DNA of 64,000 nucleotides. It comes from Pseudomonas sp. G2-4 (GTDB taxonomy: Bacteria > Pseudomonadota > Gammaproteobacteria > Pseudomonadales > Pseudomonadaceae). Shown here piece after piece: positions 16,534-27,796 of the stretch. The notes under the pieces are model-generated. The model saw nothing but the letters and a program-made list of their open reading frames with translations, had not been told where the DNA came from and made no database searches. How positions within the stretch are numbered: the first letter of the stretch is position 1; each line of letters starts with the position of its first letter. Position numbers and translations under genes: made by a program. The stretch is taken from NCBI RefSeq assembly GCF_030064125.1, contig NZ_CP125957.1:372001-436000 (forward strand), given 5' to 3'.

Positions 16534-18981
16534 TTAGAACAAATCAATCGGCGCCGCTTCGTCCGCCGGCAGCGGGCTGCCTGGCGCAACGCCGTTGCCC
16601 AGCTCGTTGACCGACGGCGGGGTGTCTTCGCTCTTGAACAGTTCGAAGTACGCGCCCGGAGTGCCTGGGGTGGCCGCACGGCCGCTGATCGGGTCGACGC
16701 GCAGGCTGAGGATGCCTTCCGGTTCCGGTTGGGTGTGGGGAGGCTTGTCCTTGAGGGCCGCGCCCATGTAGCTCATCCAGATCGGCAGCGCCACGGTGCC
16801 GCCGAACTCGCGACGTCCCAGGCTTTCGGGTTGGTCGAAGCCGGTCCAGACGGTGGTCACGTAATCCGCGTTGTAGCCTGAGAACCAGGCGTCCTTGGAT
16901 TCGTTGGTGGTGCCGGTCTTGCCCGCCAGATCGGTGCGGCCCAGGGCCAGGGCGCGGCGACCGGTGCCGAGCTTGATGACGTCCTGCAGCATGCTGTTGA
17001 GAATGTAGGTGGTGCGGCCGTCGACAATGCGCTCGGCAATGGCCGGCGCTTGCGGTACTCCCGGGGCCGTCGTGGCTTCGCCCGGTGTCGCATTGACCGT
17101 GAACGTCTCGGTGGACGGTGCGGCGACACCGTCGCTGGCCTGCTCGCCCGTAGGCACGCGTGGTGGGTTGGCGAGGAACAGCGTCTCGCCGTTACGACTT
17201 TCGATCTTGTCGATGATGTACGGGGTGATCTTGTAGCCGCCGTTGGCGAACGTGCTCCAGCCCATGGCGATTTCCATCGGGGTCAGGGTCGCGGTGCCCA
17301 GGGCCAGGGACAGGTTGCGCGGCAGGTCCTGCTTGTTGAAGCCGAACTTGCTGATGTAATCAATGGTGCGATCCACGCCCAGGGCCTGGAGCAGGCGGAT
17401 CGAAACCAGGTTGCGGGACTTGTACAGCGCTTCGCGCAGGCGGATCGGACCCAGGAACGTGTTGGTGTCGTTCTTCGGGCGCCAGACCTTGTCCAGGTAT
17501 TCATCGACGAACACGATCGGCGCATCGTTCACCAGGCTGGCGGCGGTGTAACCGTTGTCCAGGGCGGCGCTGTAGACGAATGGCTTGAAGCTCGAGCCCG
17601 GCTGGCGCTTGGCCTGCAGTGCCCGGTTGTAATTGCTCTGCTCGAAGGCGAAGCCGCCCACCAATGAACGGATTGCACCGTTCTGGGGGTCAAGGGACAC
17701 CAGCGCGCCTTGGGCGGCTGGGATCTGGCTGAATTTTAGGCTGTTGTCCGCCTGGCGCTGCACCCGGATCAGGTCGCCGACCTGGGCAACGTCTGACGGC
17801 TGACGGGGGTTGGCACCCATGCTGTTGGTATTGAGGAACGGGCGGGCCCATTTCATGGCGTCCCAGGCCACGTGCTCTTCCAGCTCGCCGTTGCGGGTCA
17901 TGACCTTGATGCCGTCCTTGTCCACCGACGTGACGATCGCCGGTTCCAGGCTGCTGATGGTGCGCTGTTTGGTCAGCTCCAGGGCCCAGGCTTCCTTGGT
18001 CTTGCCCGGCAGGCGCGATTCAGGGCCACGGTAGCCGTGGCGCTGATCGTAGGTCATCAGGCCCTCGTGCAGCGCGGTGTTGGCCATCTCCTGCAGGTTG
18101 CTTGGCACCGTGGTGGTCACGCGGAAACCTTCGGTGTAGGCGTCGCTGCCATAGCGGCCGACCATCTCGGCACGGGCCATCTCGGCGATGTACGGAGCAT
18201 TCACTTCCGGGGTCGGCACGTGGTAGCTGGCGTTCAGTGGCTCGTTGATCGCTGCGGTGTAATCGGCCTCGGTAATCTTGCCGAGCTTGTACATGCGCCC
18301 CAGGATCCAGTCGCGGCGCTCCTTGCTGCGGGTCGGGTTGGCCAGCGGGTTGAAGCGCGACGGTGCCTTGGGCAGGCCGGCGATCATCGCCATTTGCGCC
18401 AGGCTCACATCGCGGATCGACTTGCCGTAATACACCTGCGCCGCCGCCTCGATGCCGTAGGCGCGGTTGCCCAGGTAAATCTTGTTCACGTAAAGCTCGA
18501 GGATCTCATCCTTGGTCAGCTGTCGCTCGATTTGCAGGGCCAGAAGGATCTCGGTGGTCTTGCGCGAGAAGCTGCGCTCACTGGTCAGGAAGAAGTTCTT
18601 GGCCACCTGCATGGTGATGGTGCTGCCGCCTGACTGAATATGACCGCTCTTGATCAGCTGGCTGGCGGCCCGCATCAGGCTGCCAGGGTCGACGCCATAG
18701 TGGTTGGCGAAGTTGTCATCTTCAGCACTTAGTAACGCATTGATGAAGTTGGGGGGAATGTCGGCGAAACGGATCGGTGTGCGGCGCATTTCGCCAAATT
18801 CGGCGATTAACTTGTTGTCGCTGCTGTACACCCGCAAAGGAATCTGCAACTGAATACTTCTCAGCGCCTCCACGGACGGCAATCCCGGACTAAGGTAAAG
18901 AAACGCACCGCTCAGACCCAAGAGCAGTCCGCAGAAAACGGCGACGATGGACCATCCGAAAAATTTCAGCAGACGAATCAA
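16534..18981 (-). CDS. mrcA: Penicillin-binding protein 1A (bifunctional peptidoglycan synthase)
   Basis: An inner-membrane class A PBP of about 815 residues. After the short cytoplasmic N-terminus and membrane helix (WSIVAVFCGLLLGLSGAFLYL) comes the GT51 glycosyltransferase domain (AEDDNFANHYGVD and GGSTITMQVAKNFF). An OB-like insert and the transpeptidase domain with SSFKPFVY (SxxK nucleophile) and KTGTTN (KTG box) follow. The frame is open to 19050. A TTG at 18981 (then IRLLKFFGWS) best fits the N-terminus of Pseudomonas PonA, so it is preferred with moderate confidence. The gene is divergent from pilM, the arrangement described for ponA and pil genes in P. aeruginosa. Confidence 0.95.
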   Translation of the reverse strand: MIRLLKFFGWSIVAVFCGLLLGLSGAFLYLSPGLPSVEALRSIQLQIPLRVYSSDNKLIAEFGEMRRTPIRFADIPPNFINALLSAEDDNFANHYGVDPGSLMRAASQLIKSGHIQSGGSTITMQVAKNFFLTSERSFSRKTTEILLALQIERQLTKDEILELYVNKIYLGNRAYGIEAAAQVYYGKSIRDVSLAQMAMIAGLPKAPSRFNPLANPTRSKERRDWILGRMYKLGKITEADYTAAINEPLNASYHVPTPEVNAPYIAEMARAEMVGRYGSDAYTEGFRVTTTVPSNLQEMANTALHEGLMTYDQRHGYRGPESRLPGKTKEAWALELTKQRTISSLEPAIVTSVDKDGIKVMTRNGELEEHVAWDAMKWARPFLNTNSMGANPRQPSDVAQVGDLIRVQRQADNSLKFSQIPAAQGALVSLDPQNGAIRSLVGGFAFEQSNYNRALQAKRQPGSSFKPFVYSAALDNGYTAASLVNDAPIVFVDEYLDKVWRPKNDTNTFLGPIRLREALYKSRNLVSIRLLQALGVDRTIDYISKFGFNKQDLPRNLSLALGTATLTPMEIAMGWSTFANGGYKITPYIIDKIESRNGETLFLANPPRVPTGEQASDGVAAPSTETFTVNATPGEATTAPGVPQAPAIAERIVDGRTTYILNSMLQDVIKLGTGRRALALGRTDLAGKTGTTNESKDAWFSGYNADYVTTVWTGFDQPESLGRREFGGTVALPIWMSYMGAALKDKPPHTQPEPEGILSLRVDPISGRAATPGTPGAYFELFKSEDTPPSVNELGNGVAPGSPLPADEAAPIDLF

Positions 18982-19070
18982 GGCTTTTGGATATCCAGGC
19001 AAAGAATGAAAAAGGCGCCAGGCGCAGGGAAGGATCCTGGCAAGCAACAAAGCGAAAAAAAACGCTGGGC

Positions 19071-19098
19071 ATTATAAGCATTTTTTTTCGTCGAAAAC
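19071..19098 (-). promoter_or_regulatory. Promoter candidate for mrcA
   Basis: Read on the minus strand, a perfect TATAAT lies at 19076-19071. GTTTTC is the best -35 at 16 bases, and it is weak. The predicted leader is about 80 bases long. Confidence 0.45.
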
Positions 19099-19159
19099 GC
19101 CACCCGGACGTCCGTCGGGCCGGGGTGATTGAACGCAATGCATATTAGAGAGTCCGTAA

Positions 19160-20250
<1,091 letters not shown>

Positions 20251-20251
<1 letters not shown>

Positions 20252-20817
20252 TGGCGCGGATCAACCTGCTGCCCTGGCGCGAGGAGTTGCGCGAAGAGCG
20301 CCGCAAGCGCTTCTTGCTGGCATTGGTGGGCGCACTGGTCGGCGCGGTGGGCCTGACGTTGGTCATTATCCGGTACGTCGACAGTGCCATCGACCACCAA
20401 GTGGCGCGTAACAGTCATCTCTCGGAGCAGATTGCCGTGCTGGATGAGCGCATCAAGCAGATCAGCGAATTGAAAGCCCGTCGTCAGCAGCTGTTGGAGC
20501 GCATGCGCATCATCCAGGACCTGCAGGGCAACCGGCCGGTCAGCGGGCGGATTTTCGACCAGCTGGCCCGGACCTTGCCGGACGGGGTGTATTTCACTGA
20601 AGTGAAAATGGAAGACAAGACACTCTTTATCAAGGGCGGCGCGGAATCGAACAACCGGGTTTCGGACCTCATGCGCAACCTGGACTCATCGGACCTGTTT
20701 GATGCGCCCAGCCTGACGGAAGTCAAGGCCACCACCGCCGGTCAACTCGATCAGGCCAACGTTTTCCAGCTGACGGTCCGCCAGACCCGCCCTGCCGATG
20801 GGGGGGATACCCAATGA
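20251..20817 (+). CDS. pilN: Type IV pilus alignment protein PilN
   Basis: A 188-residue bitopic inner-membrane protein. The invariant MARINLLPWRE N-terminus is the PilM-binding tail. One membrane helix (about 23-45, FLLALVGALVGAVGLTLVIIRYV) leads to a periplasmic coiled-coil and ferredoxin-like domain. It dimerises with PilO and helps link the cytoplasmic motor to the secretin. It overlaps pilM by one base and pilO by four. Confidence 0.97.
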
Positions 20818-21437
20818 AGCCAGGGGAATGGTTCGACGCGCTGCGCAAGATCGACATCAGTGACCTGGACACCAACAACATCGGTGCCTGGCCGGCTCCG
20901 ATCAAATGGCTGGCCGGCGTCCTGCTGGTGGTCCTGGTGCTGGGGCTGGGCTACAACTTTGCCTTGAGCGACCTGGAGAACCAGCTGCAGCAAGTGCGCG
21001 AGGAAGAAAACACCCTCAAGGCGCAGTTCGCGGGCAAGGCCCACATGGCTGCAAACCTGGAACGGTACATCGAGCAGATGAAGCAGATGGAAACATCCTT
21101 CGGTGTGCTGCTGCGGCAACTGCCCAGCGACACCGAGGTTCCGGGCCTGCTGGAAGACATTACCCGCACCGGCCTGGGCAGCGGCCTGGAGTTCGAGGAA
21201 ATCAAACTGCTGCCGGAAGAGACCCAGCCGTTCTACATCGAGTTGCCGATCCAGATTACCGTGACCGGTGATTACCATGACCTGGCGACGTTCGTCAGCG
21301 GCGTAGCCGGGTTGCCTCGGATCGTCACGCTGCACGATTTCGAGATCGCGCCGATGGAGCCCGAGGCTGGCACGAAGCTGCGTATGAGCATCCAGGCCAA
21401 GACCTACCGGTACAACGAGCAGGAGGCGCAACCATGA
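20814..21437 (+). CDS. pilO: Type IV pilus alignment protein PilO
   Basis: A 207-residue bitopic inner-membrane protein. One membrane helix (about 27-47, PIKWLAGVLLVVLVLGLGYNF) is followed by a coiled coil (ENQLQQVREEENTLKAQF) and a periplasmic domain containing QLPSDTEVPGLLEDI. PilO pairs with PilN and contacts PilP. The ATGA overlap with pilN and the four-base overlap with pilP mark a tightly coupled operon. Confidence 0.97.
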   Translation: MKPGEWFDALRKIDISDLDTNNIGAWPAPIKWLAGVLLVVLVLGLGYNFALSDLENQLQQVREEENTLKAQFAGKAHMAANLERYIEQMKQMETSFGVLLRQLPSDTEVPGLLEDITRTGLGSGLEFEEIKLLPEETQPFYIELPIQITVTGDYHDLATFVSGVAGLPRIVTLHDFEIAPMEPEAGTKLRMSIQAKTYRYNEQEAQP

Positions 21438-21979
21438 AGCCGGTTTGTCGCATAGGCCTGTTGGCAGGACTGGTCGCGCTGGCGGGCTGCAACAATGACA
21501 AGGGTTTCGACGATCTGGATGCCTACATGAATGAAGTGCGCCTGCGCCCGCCCGGCAAGATTGAGCCGACGCCGACGTTCAGGCCCTACGAAACCTTCAC
21601 CTACAGCGCCGCCAACCTGCGTAGCCCTTTTTCCAGGCAGGTCCGGGTGGATCAGACCGATCGGCAGAAGGGCTCGCGCAACGTCCAGCCCGACCCCAAC
21701 CGGGTGAAGCAATATCTGGAGGGCTTCAACATCGAGCAGTTTGAAATGGTGGGGACGATCTCCAACGTCAGCGGCTCTTTCGCGCTTCTGCGGGGTGCGG
21801 GCGGGGTACATCGGCTCAAGGTCGGTGATTATCTGGGGCGTAACGACGGACGGATCTTCGCCATCAGCGCCACCCAGGTCGATGTGATCGAAATCGTTCC
21901 CGATGGCGAGGGTGCCTGGCTGGAGCGACCACGGACCATTCCTTTGAAAGAGCACTCAATAGTGGAACCCCAACAATGA
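21434..21979 (+). CDS. pilP: Type IV pilus lipoprotein PilP
   Basis: A 181-residue lipoprotein with lipobox LVALAGC (acylated Cys near residue 19). The unstructured N-terminal stretch (NDKGFDDLDAYMNEV) binds PilNO, and the C-terminal beta-sandwich HR-like domain (VSGSFALLRGAGGVHRLKVGDYLGRNDG) contacts the periplasmic N0 domain of PilQ. It bridges the inner-membrane alignment complex and the outer-membrane secretin. It overlaps pilQ by four bases. Confidence 0.97.
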   Translation: MKPVCRIGLLAGLVALAGCNNDKGFDDLDAYMNEVRLRPPGKIEPTPTFRPYETFTYSAANLRSPFSRQVRVDQTDRQKGSRNVQPDPNRVKQYLEGFNIEQFEMVGTISNVSGSFALLRGAGGVHRLKVGDYLGRNDGRIFAISATQVDVIEIVPDGEGAWLERPRTIPLKEHSIVEPQQ

Positions 21980-24057
21980 ACAGGTTTTTGTCAGCCTTCG
22001 GTATTTCGCTATGGATAGCGCTGTTGTCGCCGATGGTTCACGCGGCCAGTCTGAAGACGCTGGATGTCGCGGCGTTGCCGGGTGACCGCGTCGAGTTGAA
22101 GCTCACCTTCGACGGGCCGCCGCCCACACCCAGGGGCTACACCACCGATCAACCGGCCCGGATCGCACTGGATCTGCCCGGCGTGACCAATCAACTGACC
22201 AGCAAGAGCCGCGATCTGGGCGGCGGCAATGCCCGCAGCGCCACAGTAGTCGAGGCGGGCGACCGCACGCGGTTGATCATCGGCCTTACCCAACTGGCGC
22301 CGTATAACACCCGGGTCGAGGGTAACAACCTGTTCGTGGTGGTGGGCAAGGGTGTCGTAGCGCCCAAGGCCAATGCCAATTCCCAGGCTGCCCGTCCGGC
22401 GGTCGCCAGTGCTGCGCCGGCCAGGGTCAAGGCGCCCGTGGGCAAGGCTATCCGTGGCGTGGATTTCCAGCGCGGAACCCAGGGTGAAGGCAATGTGGTG
22501 ATCGATCTGTCGGATCCCTCCATCGCCCCGGACATCCAGGAGCGCGAAGGCAAGATCATCCTCAATTTCGCCAGGACCCAGTTGCCTGAACCGCTGCGGG
22601 TGCGCCTGGATGTCAAGGACTTCGCTACCCCGGTGCAATTCGTCAATGCCACTGCTGGAAGCGACCGAGCGACGATCAGCATCGAACCGAGCGGTACCTT
22701 CGATTACTCGACCTACCAGACCGACAACAAGCTGACCGTCAGCGTCCGGCCCATGACCGCCGAGGATCTGCAGAAACGCAACACCGACCGTGCTGCCTAC
22801 AGCGGTGAAAAGCTGTCCCTGAACTTCCAGGACATCGAAGTGCGTTCGGTCCTGCAGTTGATCGCCGACTTCACCAACCTGAACCTGGTGGCCAGCGACA
22901 CGGTGCAGGGCGGCATCACCCTGCGGCTACAGAACGTGCCTTGGGACCAGGCGCTGGACCTGGTGCTCAAGACCAAAGGGCTGGACAAGCGCAAGGTTGG
23001 CAACGTGTTGCTGGTGGCTCCGGCCGATGAAATCGCGGCGCGCGAGCGCCAGGAACTGGAGTCCCAGAAGCAGATTGCAGACCTGGCGCCGCTGCGGCGC
23101 GAGCTGCTGCAGGTCAACTACGCAAAAGCCGCAGACATCGCCAAGCTGTTCCAGTCAGTGACCAGTGCCGAAGCGAAGGCCGATGAGCGCGGTACGATCA
23201 CGGTGGATGAGCGAACCAACAATATCATTGCCTACCAGACCCAGGACCGGCTCGACGAACTGCGCCGGATCGTGGCGCAGCTGGATATTCCAGTGCGCCA
23301 GGTGATGATCGAGGCGCGGATCGTCGAGGCTAACGTCGATTACGACAAAAGCCTGGGCGTGCGTTGGGGCGGCTCGATACAGAACAAGGGCAACTGGAAC
23401 TCCTCCGGGGTTACCACCGGCACCTCCACGACCATTGGCACGCCGGGCAGTACCGGCACCAACCAGCCGTTCGTCGACCTGGGCGCTTCCGGCAACACCT
23501 CCGGGATTGGTATCGCGTTCATTACCGACAACGTTTTGCTGGACCTGGAGCTGACGGCCATGGAAAAAACCGGCAACGGCGAAATCGTCTCCCAGCCCAA
23601 GGTGGTGACGTCCGACAAGGAGACCGCGAAAATCCTCAAGGGCACGGAAATCCCCTATCAGGAAGCCAGCTCCAGCGGTGCCACGTCGGTGTCGTTCAAG
23701 GAGGCCTCGCTGTCGCTGGAGGTGACGCCACAGATCACTCCGGACAACCGCATCATCATGGAGGTCAAGGTCACCAAGGATGAGCCGGACTACCTGAACA
23801 AGGTGCAGGAGGTGCCGCCGATCAAGAAAAACGAGGTCAACGCCAAGGTCCTGGTCAACGATGGCGAGACCATTGTGATTGGCGGGGTTTTCTCAAATAC
23901 TCAGAGCAAGGTTGTAGATAAGGTGCCATTTCTTGGCGATGTGCCGTATCTTGGCCGCCTTTTCCGGCGTGATGTGGTTTCGGAGAAAAAATCCGAGCTG
24001 CTGGTGTTCCTCACTCCGCGTATCATGAACAACCAGGCGATTGCTGTGAGTCGTTGA
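21976..24057 (+). CDS. pilQ: Type IV pilus outer-membrane secretin PilQ
   Basis: A 693-residue secretin forming the outer-membrane pore for the pilus. In order it shows a signal peptide (to about AHAAS), AMIN peptidoglycan-binding domain(s) in residues 30-250, the N0/STN region ([26 protein letters not shown]), an N1 KH-like domain and the C-terminal secretin barrel ([32 protein letters not shown]). A Gly/Ser/Thr-rich insert (about residues 465-500) corresponds to the extended secretin loop. It is the last pil gene, with aroK four bases downstream. Confidence 0.97.
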   Translation: MNRFLSAFGISLWIALLSPMVHAASLKTLDVAALPGDRVELKLTFDGPPPTPRGYTTDQPARIALDLPGVTNQLTSKSRDLGGGNARSATVVEAGDRTRLIIGLTQLAPYNTRVEGNNLFVVVGKGVVAPKANANSQAARPAVASAAPARVKAPVGKAIRGVDFQRGTQGEGNVVIDLSDPSIAPDIQEREGKIILNFARTQLPEPLRVRLDVKDFATPVQFVNATAGSDRATISIEPSGTFDYSTYQTDNKLTVSVRPMTAEDLQKRNTDRAAYSGEKLSLNFQDIEVRSVLQLIADFTNLNLVASDTVQGGITLRLQNVPWDQALDLVLKTKGLDKRKVGNVLLVAPADEIAARERQELESQKQIADLAPLRRELLQVNYAKAADIAKLFQSVTSAEAKADERGTITVDERTNNIIAYQTQDRLDELRRIVAQLDIPVRQVMIEARIVEANVDYDKSLGVRWGGSIQNKGNWNSSGVTTGTSTTIGTPGSTGTNQPFVDLGASGNTSGIGIAFITDNVLLDLELTAMEKTGNGEIVSQPKVVTSDKETAKILKGTEIPYQEASSSGATSVSFKEASLSLEVTPQITPDNRIIMEVKVTKDEPDYLNKVQEVPPIKKNEVNAKVLVNDGETIVIGGVFSNTQSKVVDKVPFLGDVPYLGRLFRRDVVSEKKSELLVFLTPRIMNNQAIAVSR

Positions 24058-24061
24058 TTCT

Positions 24062-24580
24062 GTGCGAAATTTGATTCTTGTTGGGCCGATGGGCGCTGGA
24101 AAAAGCACCATCGGCCGTTTGCTGGCCAAAGAGCTGCGCCTGCCATTCAAAGATTCCGACAAGGAAATTGAATTGCGCACGGGCGCCAATATCCCATGGA
24201 TTTTCGACAAGGAAGGCGAACCGGGCTTTCGTGACCGTGAGCAGGCGATGATCGCCGAGCTGTGCGCGTTCGATGGCGTGGTGCTGGCCACTGGCGGCGG
24301 CGCGGTCATGCGCGAAGCCAATCGTCGGGCGCTGCATGCCGGCGGACGAGTGGTCTACCTGCACGCCTCTGTCGAACAGCAGGTGGGCCGCACCGCCCGG
24401 GATCGCAACCGGCCGCTATTGCGCACCGCCGACCCGGCCAAGACCCTGCGGGACCTGCTGGAATTACGGGATCCGCTGTACCGGGAGATCGCCGATCTGG
24501 TGGTGGAGACCGACGAACGGCCGCCGCGGATGGTGGTGCTGGACATTCTTGAGCGCCTGCAGCAACTGCCTCCCCGTTAA
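24062..24580 (+). CDS. aroK: Shikimate kinase
   Basis: A 172-residue P-loop kinase phosphorylating shikimate at O3 in chorismate synthesis. The start is GTG ([15 protein letters not shown]). Walker A is GPMGAGKS. The shikimate-binding Asp of KDSDKEIE and the GGGA motif (ATGGGAVMR) follow, and RDRNRPLL is the lid Arg region. It starts four bases after pilQ, the conserved pilQ-aroKB junction of gamma-proteobacteria. Confidence 0.97.
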   Translation: MRNLILVGPMGAGKSTIGRLLAKELRLPFKDSDKEIELRTGANIPWIFDKEGEPGFRDREQAMIAELCAFDGVVLATGGGAVMREANRRALHAGGRVVYLHASVEQQVGRTARDRNRPLLRTADPAKTLRDLLELRDPLYREIADLVVETDERPPRMVVLDILERLQQLPPR

Positions 24581-24677
24581 TGCGCCTTGCGAAATGCGCT
24601 ATCCTCGACGTCCCGTCGGGTCCGGCTGGGGTGTGGCGGATAGCCATCCACTGGCGTCATGGCAAGCACTTGGGACC

Positions 24678-24707
24678 TGTGGCGAGGGGATTTATCCCCG
24701 TTGGGCT
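24678..24707. repeat. Single REP-like element between aroK and aroB
   Basis: TGTGGCGAGGGGATTTATCC continuing CCGTTGGGCT contains the GGGGATTTATCCCC palindrome. This is a third, related REP family seen once here and not paired with an inverted partner. Confidence 0.7.
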
Positions 24708-24760
24708 ACCTTCGTTAATTGCAGGCAGGACGCCTGATACCATCTTCACTGTGGGGACAC

Positions 24761-25861
24761 ATGCAGACACTTAAGGTCGACCTGGGCGAGCGCAGCTACC
24801 CGATTCACATTGGCGAAGGTTTGCTGGACCAGCCCGAACTGCTGGCGCCGCATATCGCCGGGCGGCAAGTGGCGATCATCTCCAACGAAACCGTCGCACC
24901 TCTGTATCTGGAACGCCTGAGTCGCAGCCTGTCGGCCTTCTCGGTCATTTCCGTGGTGTTGCCCGATGGTGAAGCCTTCAAGAACTGGGAAACCCTGCAG
25001 CTTATTTTCGACGGCCTGCTGACCGCGCGGCATGATCGCCGTACCACGGTGGTTGCCCTGGGCGGTGGCGTGATCGGTGATATGGCCGGTTTTGCCGCGG
25101 CCTGCTACCAGCGCGGCGTCGACTTCATCCAGATCCCCACCACGCTGCTGTCGCAGGTTGACTCGTCGGTGGGCGGCAAGACCGGGATCAATCATCCGCT
25201 GGGCAAGAACATGGTCGGCGCTTTCTACCAGCCCAACGTGGTGTTGATCGACACTGCCACCCTCAATACCTTGCCGGCTCGCGAACTGTCTGCCGGGCTG
25301 GCGGAAGTCATCAAGTACGGGCTGATCTGTGACGAGCCGTTCCTGGGTTGGCTGGAAGAAAACGTCGACCGCCTGCGGGCGCTGGATCAAGTGGCCCTGA
25401 CCTACGCCATCGAACGCTCCTGCGCCGCCAAGGCCGCCGTGGTCGGTGCCGATGAGCGTGAGTCGGGGGTGCGTGCCACGCTCAACCTGGGTCACACCTT
25501 TGGCCATGCCATCGAAACCCACATGGGCTATGGTGTCTGGCTGCATGGCGAAGCGGTTGCGGCCGGTACGGTCATGGCCCTGGAAATGTCCGCGCGCCTG
25601 GGCTGGATCAGCGAGCAGGAGCGTGATCGCGGTATTCGTCTGTTCCAGCGTGCCGGGCTGCCGGTGATCCCGCCTGAAGAAATGACCGAGGCGGATTTTC
25701 TTGAACACATGGCAATCGACAAAAAAGTGATCGACGGTCGTCTGCGTCTGGTGCTGCTGCGCCACATGGGCGAAGCGGTGGTGACCGACGATTATCCGAA
25801 AGAGGTTCTACAGGCCACGCTGGGAGCGGACTACCGCGCCCTGGCTCAGCTTAAAGGTTAA
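24761..25861 (+). CDS. aroB: 3-dehydroquinate synthase
   Basis: A 366-residue NAD- and Zn-dependent enzyme converting DAHP to 3-dehydroquinate, the second shikimate step. It starts [20 protein letters not shown]. It shows the NAD-binding [13 protein letters not shown], the substrate loop [21 protein letters not shown], the metal-binding GHTFGHAIE and the EAVAAG segment. It lies downstream of aroK, after a 180-base gap with a REP element, and ten bases before damX. Confidence 0.97.
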   Translation: MQTLKVDLGERSYPIHIGEGLLDQPELLAPHIAGRQVAIISNETVAPLYLERLSRSLSAFSVISVVLPDGEAFKNWETLQLIFDGLLTARHDRRTTVVALGGGVIGDMAGFAAACYQRGVDFIQIPTTLLSQVDSSVGGKTGINHPLGKNMVGAFYQPNVVLIDTATLNTLPARELSAGLAEVIKYGLICDEPFLGWLEENVDRLRALDQVALTYAIERSCAAKAAVVGADERESGVRATLNLGHTFGHAIETHMGYGVWLHGEAVAAGTVMALEMSARLGWISEQERDRGIRLFQRAGLPVIPPEEMTEADFLEHMAIDKKVIDGRLRLVLLRHMGEAVVTDDYPKEVLQATLGADYRALAQLKG

Positions 25862-25871
25862 TAAGATTCCG

Positions 25872-27446
25872 ATGACTAGTTTGCATGCCGACGAGGCTTT
25901 CCTCGGTCATTTCCAGTTGAGTCATGACCCTTTTGCTCCACGGGTCCCAGGCTTCAAATTCTTCCCCGCCCAGCGCAAGCCTGTGCTGGGTCAGTTGCAT
26001 CACCTGGCGCGCTATAGCCAGTTGCTACTGGTCGTCACCGGTCCTCAAGGCAGTGGCAAGACCTTGCTGCGCCAGGCCCTGGTGGCCAGTACCAACAAGC
26101 AGTCGGTGCAAAGCGTGGTGGTTTCCGCCCGCGGCGCCGGCGATGCCGCCGGCGTACTGCGTCAGGTGGCCCAGGCGCTGAATGTCGCCCAGGCCGAGAT
26201 CGGTGCGATTCTCGATCAGATCGTGCAACTGGCACTGACCGGGCAGGAAGTCTATTTGCTCGTGGACGATGCCGAGCAACTCGACGAGTCGGCCCTGGAG
26301 GCGTTGCTGGCCCTGGCTGCCGGTGCGCCAGAAGGTCGTCCCCATGTGTTCCTCTTCGGCGAGTCGTCGCTGATCGCCGATCTGGATCAGTTGAGCCTTG
26401 AGGAAGAGCGCTTCCACGTTATCGAACTGGCGCCCTACACCGAAGAGGAAACCCGTGAATACCTGGCCCAGCGTCTTGAGGGCGCAGGACGGGGTATCGA
26501 ACTTTTCACCGCCGATCAGATCTCTGAGATTCACGAAAGCGCCGACGGCTGGCCTGGCAACATTAACCAGGTGGCCCGCGATGCTCTGATCGAAGTCATG
26601 ATTGCCAGCCGCTCAGCGGTTAAGCGTCCAAGTATGGGGTTCAACATGCCGAAGAAGCACGTATTGGCGATTTCCGCCGTCGTCGTGGTTGCGGTCGCCG
26701 CCGCCTGGCTGATGCCGGGTCGTAACAAGGCGCCTACCACGGGCGCACCCGCCAACGAACAGGCGCAGCTGCCTCTGGGCCAAGGCACGCCGCAACCCAA
26801 CGGTGGGGCGCCGGCGGTGGAATTCGCCGGCAACACCCAGCCGATGCCGCTGCCACTGGTCGGCCAGTCCCAGCCGGTCATGCGTGGCCCCCTGGCCGAA
26901 GCCGCTGGCGGCATCACCGAAGGCGACGACGGCGCGGCGCCACCGATCGACGACAGCAGCGACACGCCACCGACCGTGACCACCACTGCGCCGCCGACGG
27001 GTGTGCCGGCGGGGCCTGCGCCGACACCATCACCTGCCCCGGCTGCCAAGCCGACTCCGGCGCCTACGCAGGTGGCTACCGCCAAGCCTGCCCCGGCTCC
27101 AGCGCCAGCGCCAGCGCCGGCGACAAAACCTGCGCCAGCACCAGCGGCCAAGGCTGCGGGTGGTAGCTGGTATGCCGGTCAGGCGCCGGGTAACTACGTG
27201 GTGCAGATCCTCGGCACCAGCTCCGAAACCGCTGCGCAGAGCTTCGTCAAGGAGCAGGGCGGCGAGTACCGTTATTTCAAGAAAGTGCTCAACGGCAAGC
27301 CGCTGTATGTCATCACCTACGGCAGCTTTGCCAATCGTGATGCAGCCGTTTCCGCCATCAAGGCCTTGCCAGCGAAGGTTCAGGCTGGTAAACCTTGGCC
27401 TCGCACTGTCGCCAGCGTCCAACAGGAACTGGCAGCAACTCGCTGA
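25872..27446 (+). CDS. damX: DamX-like AAA-domain and SPOR-domain protein
   Basis: A 524-residue protein. The cytoplasmic N-terminal half is an ExeA/GspA-like AAA ATPase (Walker A TGPQGSGKT near residue 58, Walker B VYLLVDDAEQL). A membrane helix lies at about 259-277 (HVLAISAVVVVAVAAAWLM). A long Pro/Ala-rich linker with AP repeats (about 280-430) and a C-terminal SPOR domain (YVVQILGTSSETAAQSFVKEQ) follow. SPOR domains localise to the division septum through denuded glycan. The aroB-damX-gltB order is conserved in pseudomonads. Confidence 0.93.
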   Translation: MTSLHADEAFLGHFQLSHDPFAPRVPGFKFFPAQRKPVLGQLHHLARYSQLLLVVTGPQGSGKTLLRQALVASTNKQSVQSVVVSARGAGDAAGVLRQVAQALNVAQAEIGAILDQIVQLALTGQEVYLLVDDAEQLDESALEALLALAAGAPEGRPHVFLFGESSLIADLDQLSLEEERFHVIELAPYTEEETREYLAQRLEGAGRGIELFTADQISEIHESADGWPGNINQVARDALIEVMIASRSAVKRPSMGFNMPKKHVLAISAVVVVAVAAAWLMPGRNKAPTTGAPANEQAQLPLGQGTPQPNGGAPAVEFAGNTQPMPLPLVGQSQPVMRGPLAEAAGGITEGDDGAAPPIDDSSDTPPTVTTTAPPTGVPAGPAPTPSPAPAAKPTPAPTQVATAKPAPAPAPAPAPATKPAPAPAAKAAGGSWYAGQAPGNYVVQILGTSSETAAQSFVKEQGGEYRYFKKVLNGKPLYVITYGSFANRDAAVSAIKALPAKVQAGKPWPRTVASVQQELAATR

Positions 27447-27452
27447 AGATTC

Positions 27453-27473
27453 GGCGGCCTTACCCAGGCCGCC
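27453..27473 (+). terminator. Hairpin after damX
   Basis: GGCGGCCT and AGGCCGCC form a perfect 8-bp stem around TACCC, six bases after the damX stop. There is no good T run, so termination may be Rho-dependent or weak. Confidence 0.5.
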
Positions 27474-27658
27474 TCTCCCGGCAACCTCAAAATTTCCGCA
27501 AGGGCGAGCGACCTTTCAGGCCGCGCGCCTTGTGGTGTCTGCGTCACGGTAGCGTTTGAGTCGTAGCGGTCGAACCCAAAAAAGTTTTGACTAGCACAGC
27601 ATATAGCTTTAAACCTTTCACAAATGCGACATGGATTTGCGACAGTTCGTCGTCAAAT

Positions 27659-27687
27659 TTGTGAGCCCCTGTGTCGGTGTGTACAAT
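27659..27687 (+). promoter_or_regulatory. Sigma-70 promoter of gltBD
   Basis: TTGTGA (-35), a 17-base spacer and TACAAT (-10) lie 110 bases before the gltB ATG. They lie within the 350-base damX-gltB gap, which otherwise holds only the damX hairpin. Confidence 0.7.
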
Positions 27688-27796
27688 GACCTCCCTTTTG
27701 CCCCCGCAAAGCTGGCGTACGTTCGGCGCGGCACGCAACTGGTTGAATTGAAAAGAAATTTGCCTCGTTTAGAGGCAGCCTGGTGAGAAAGTGTCT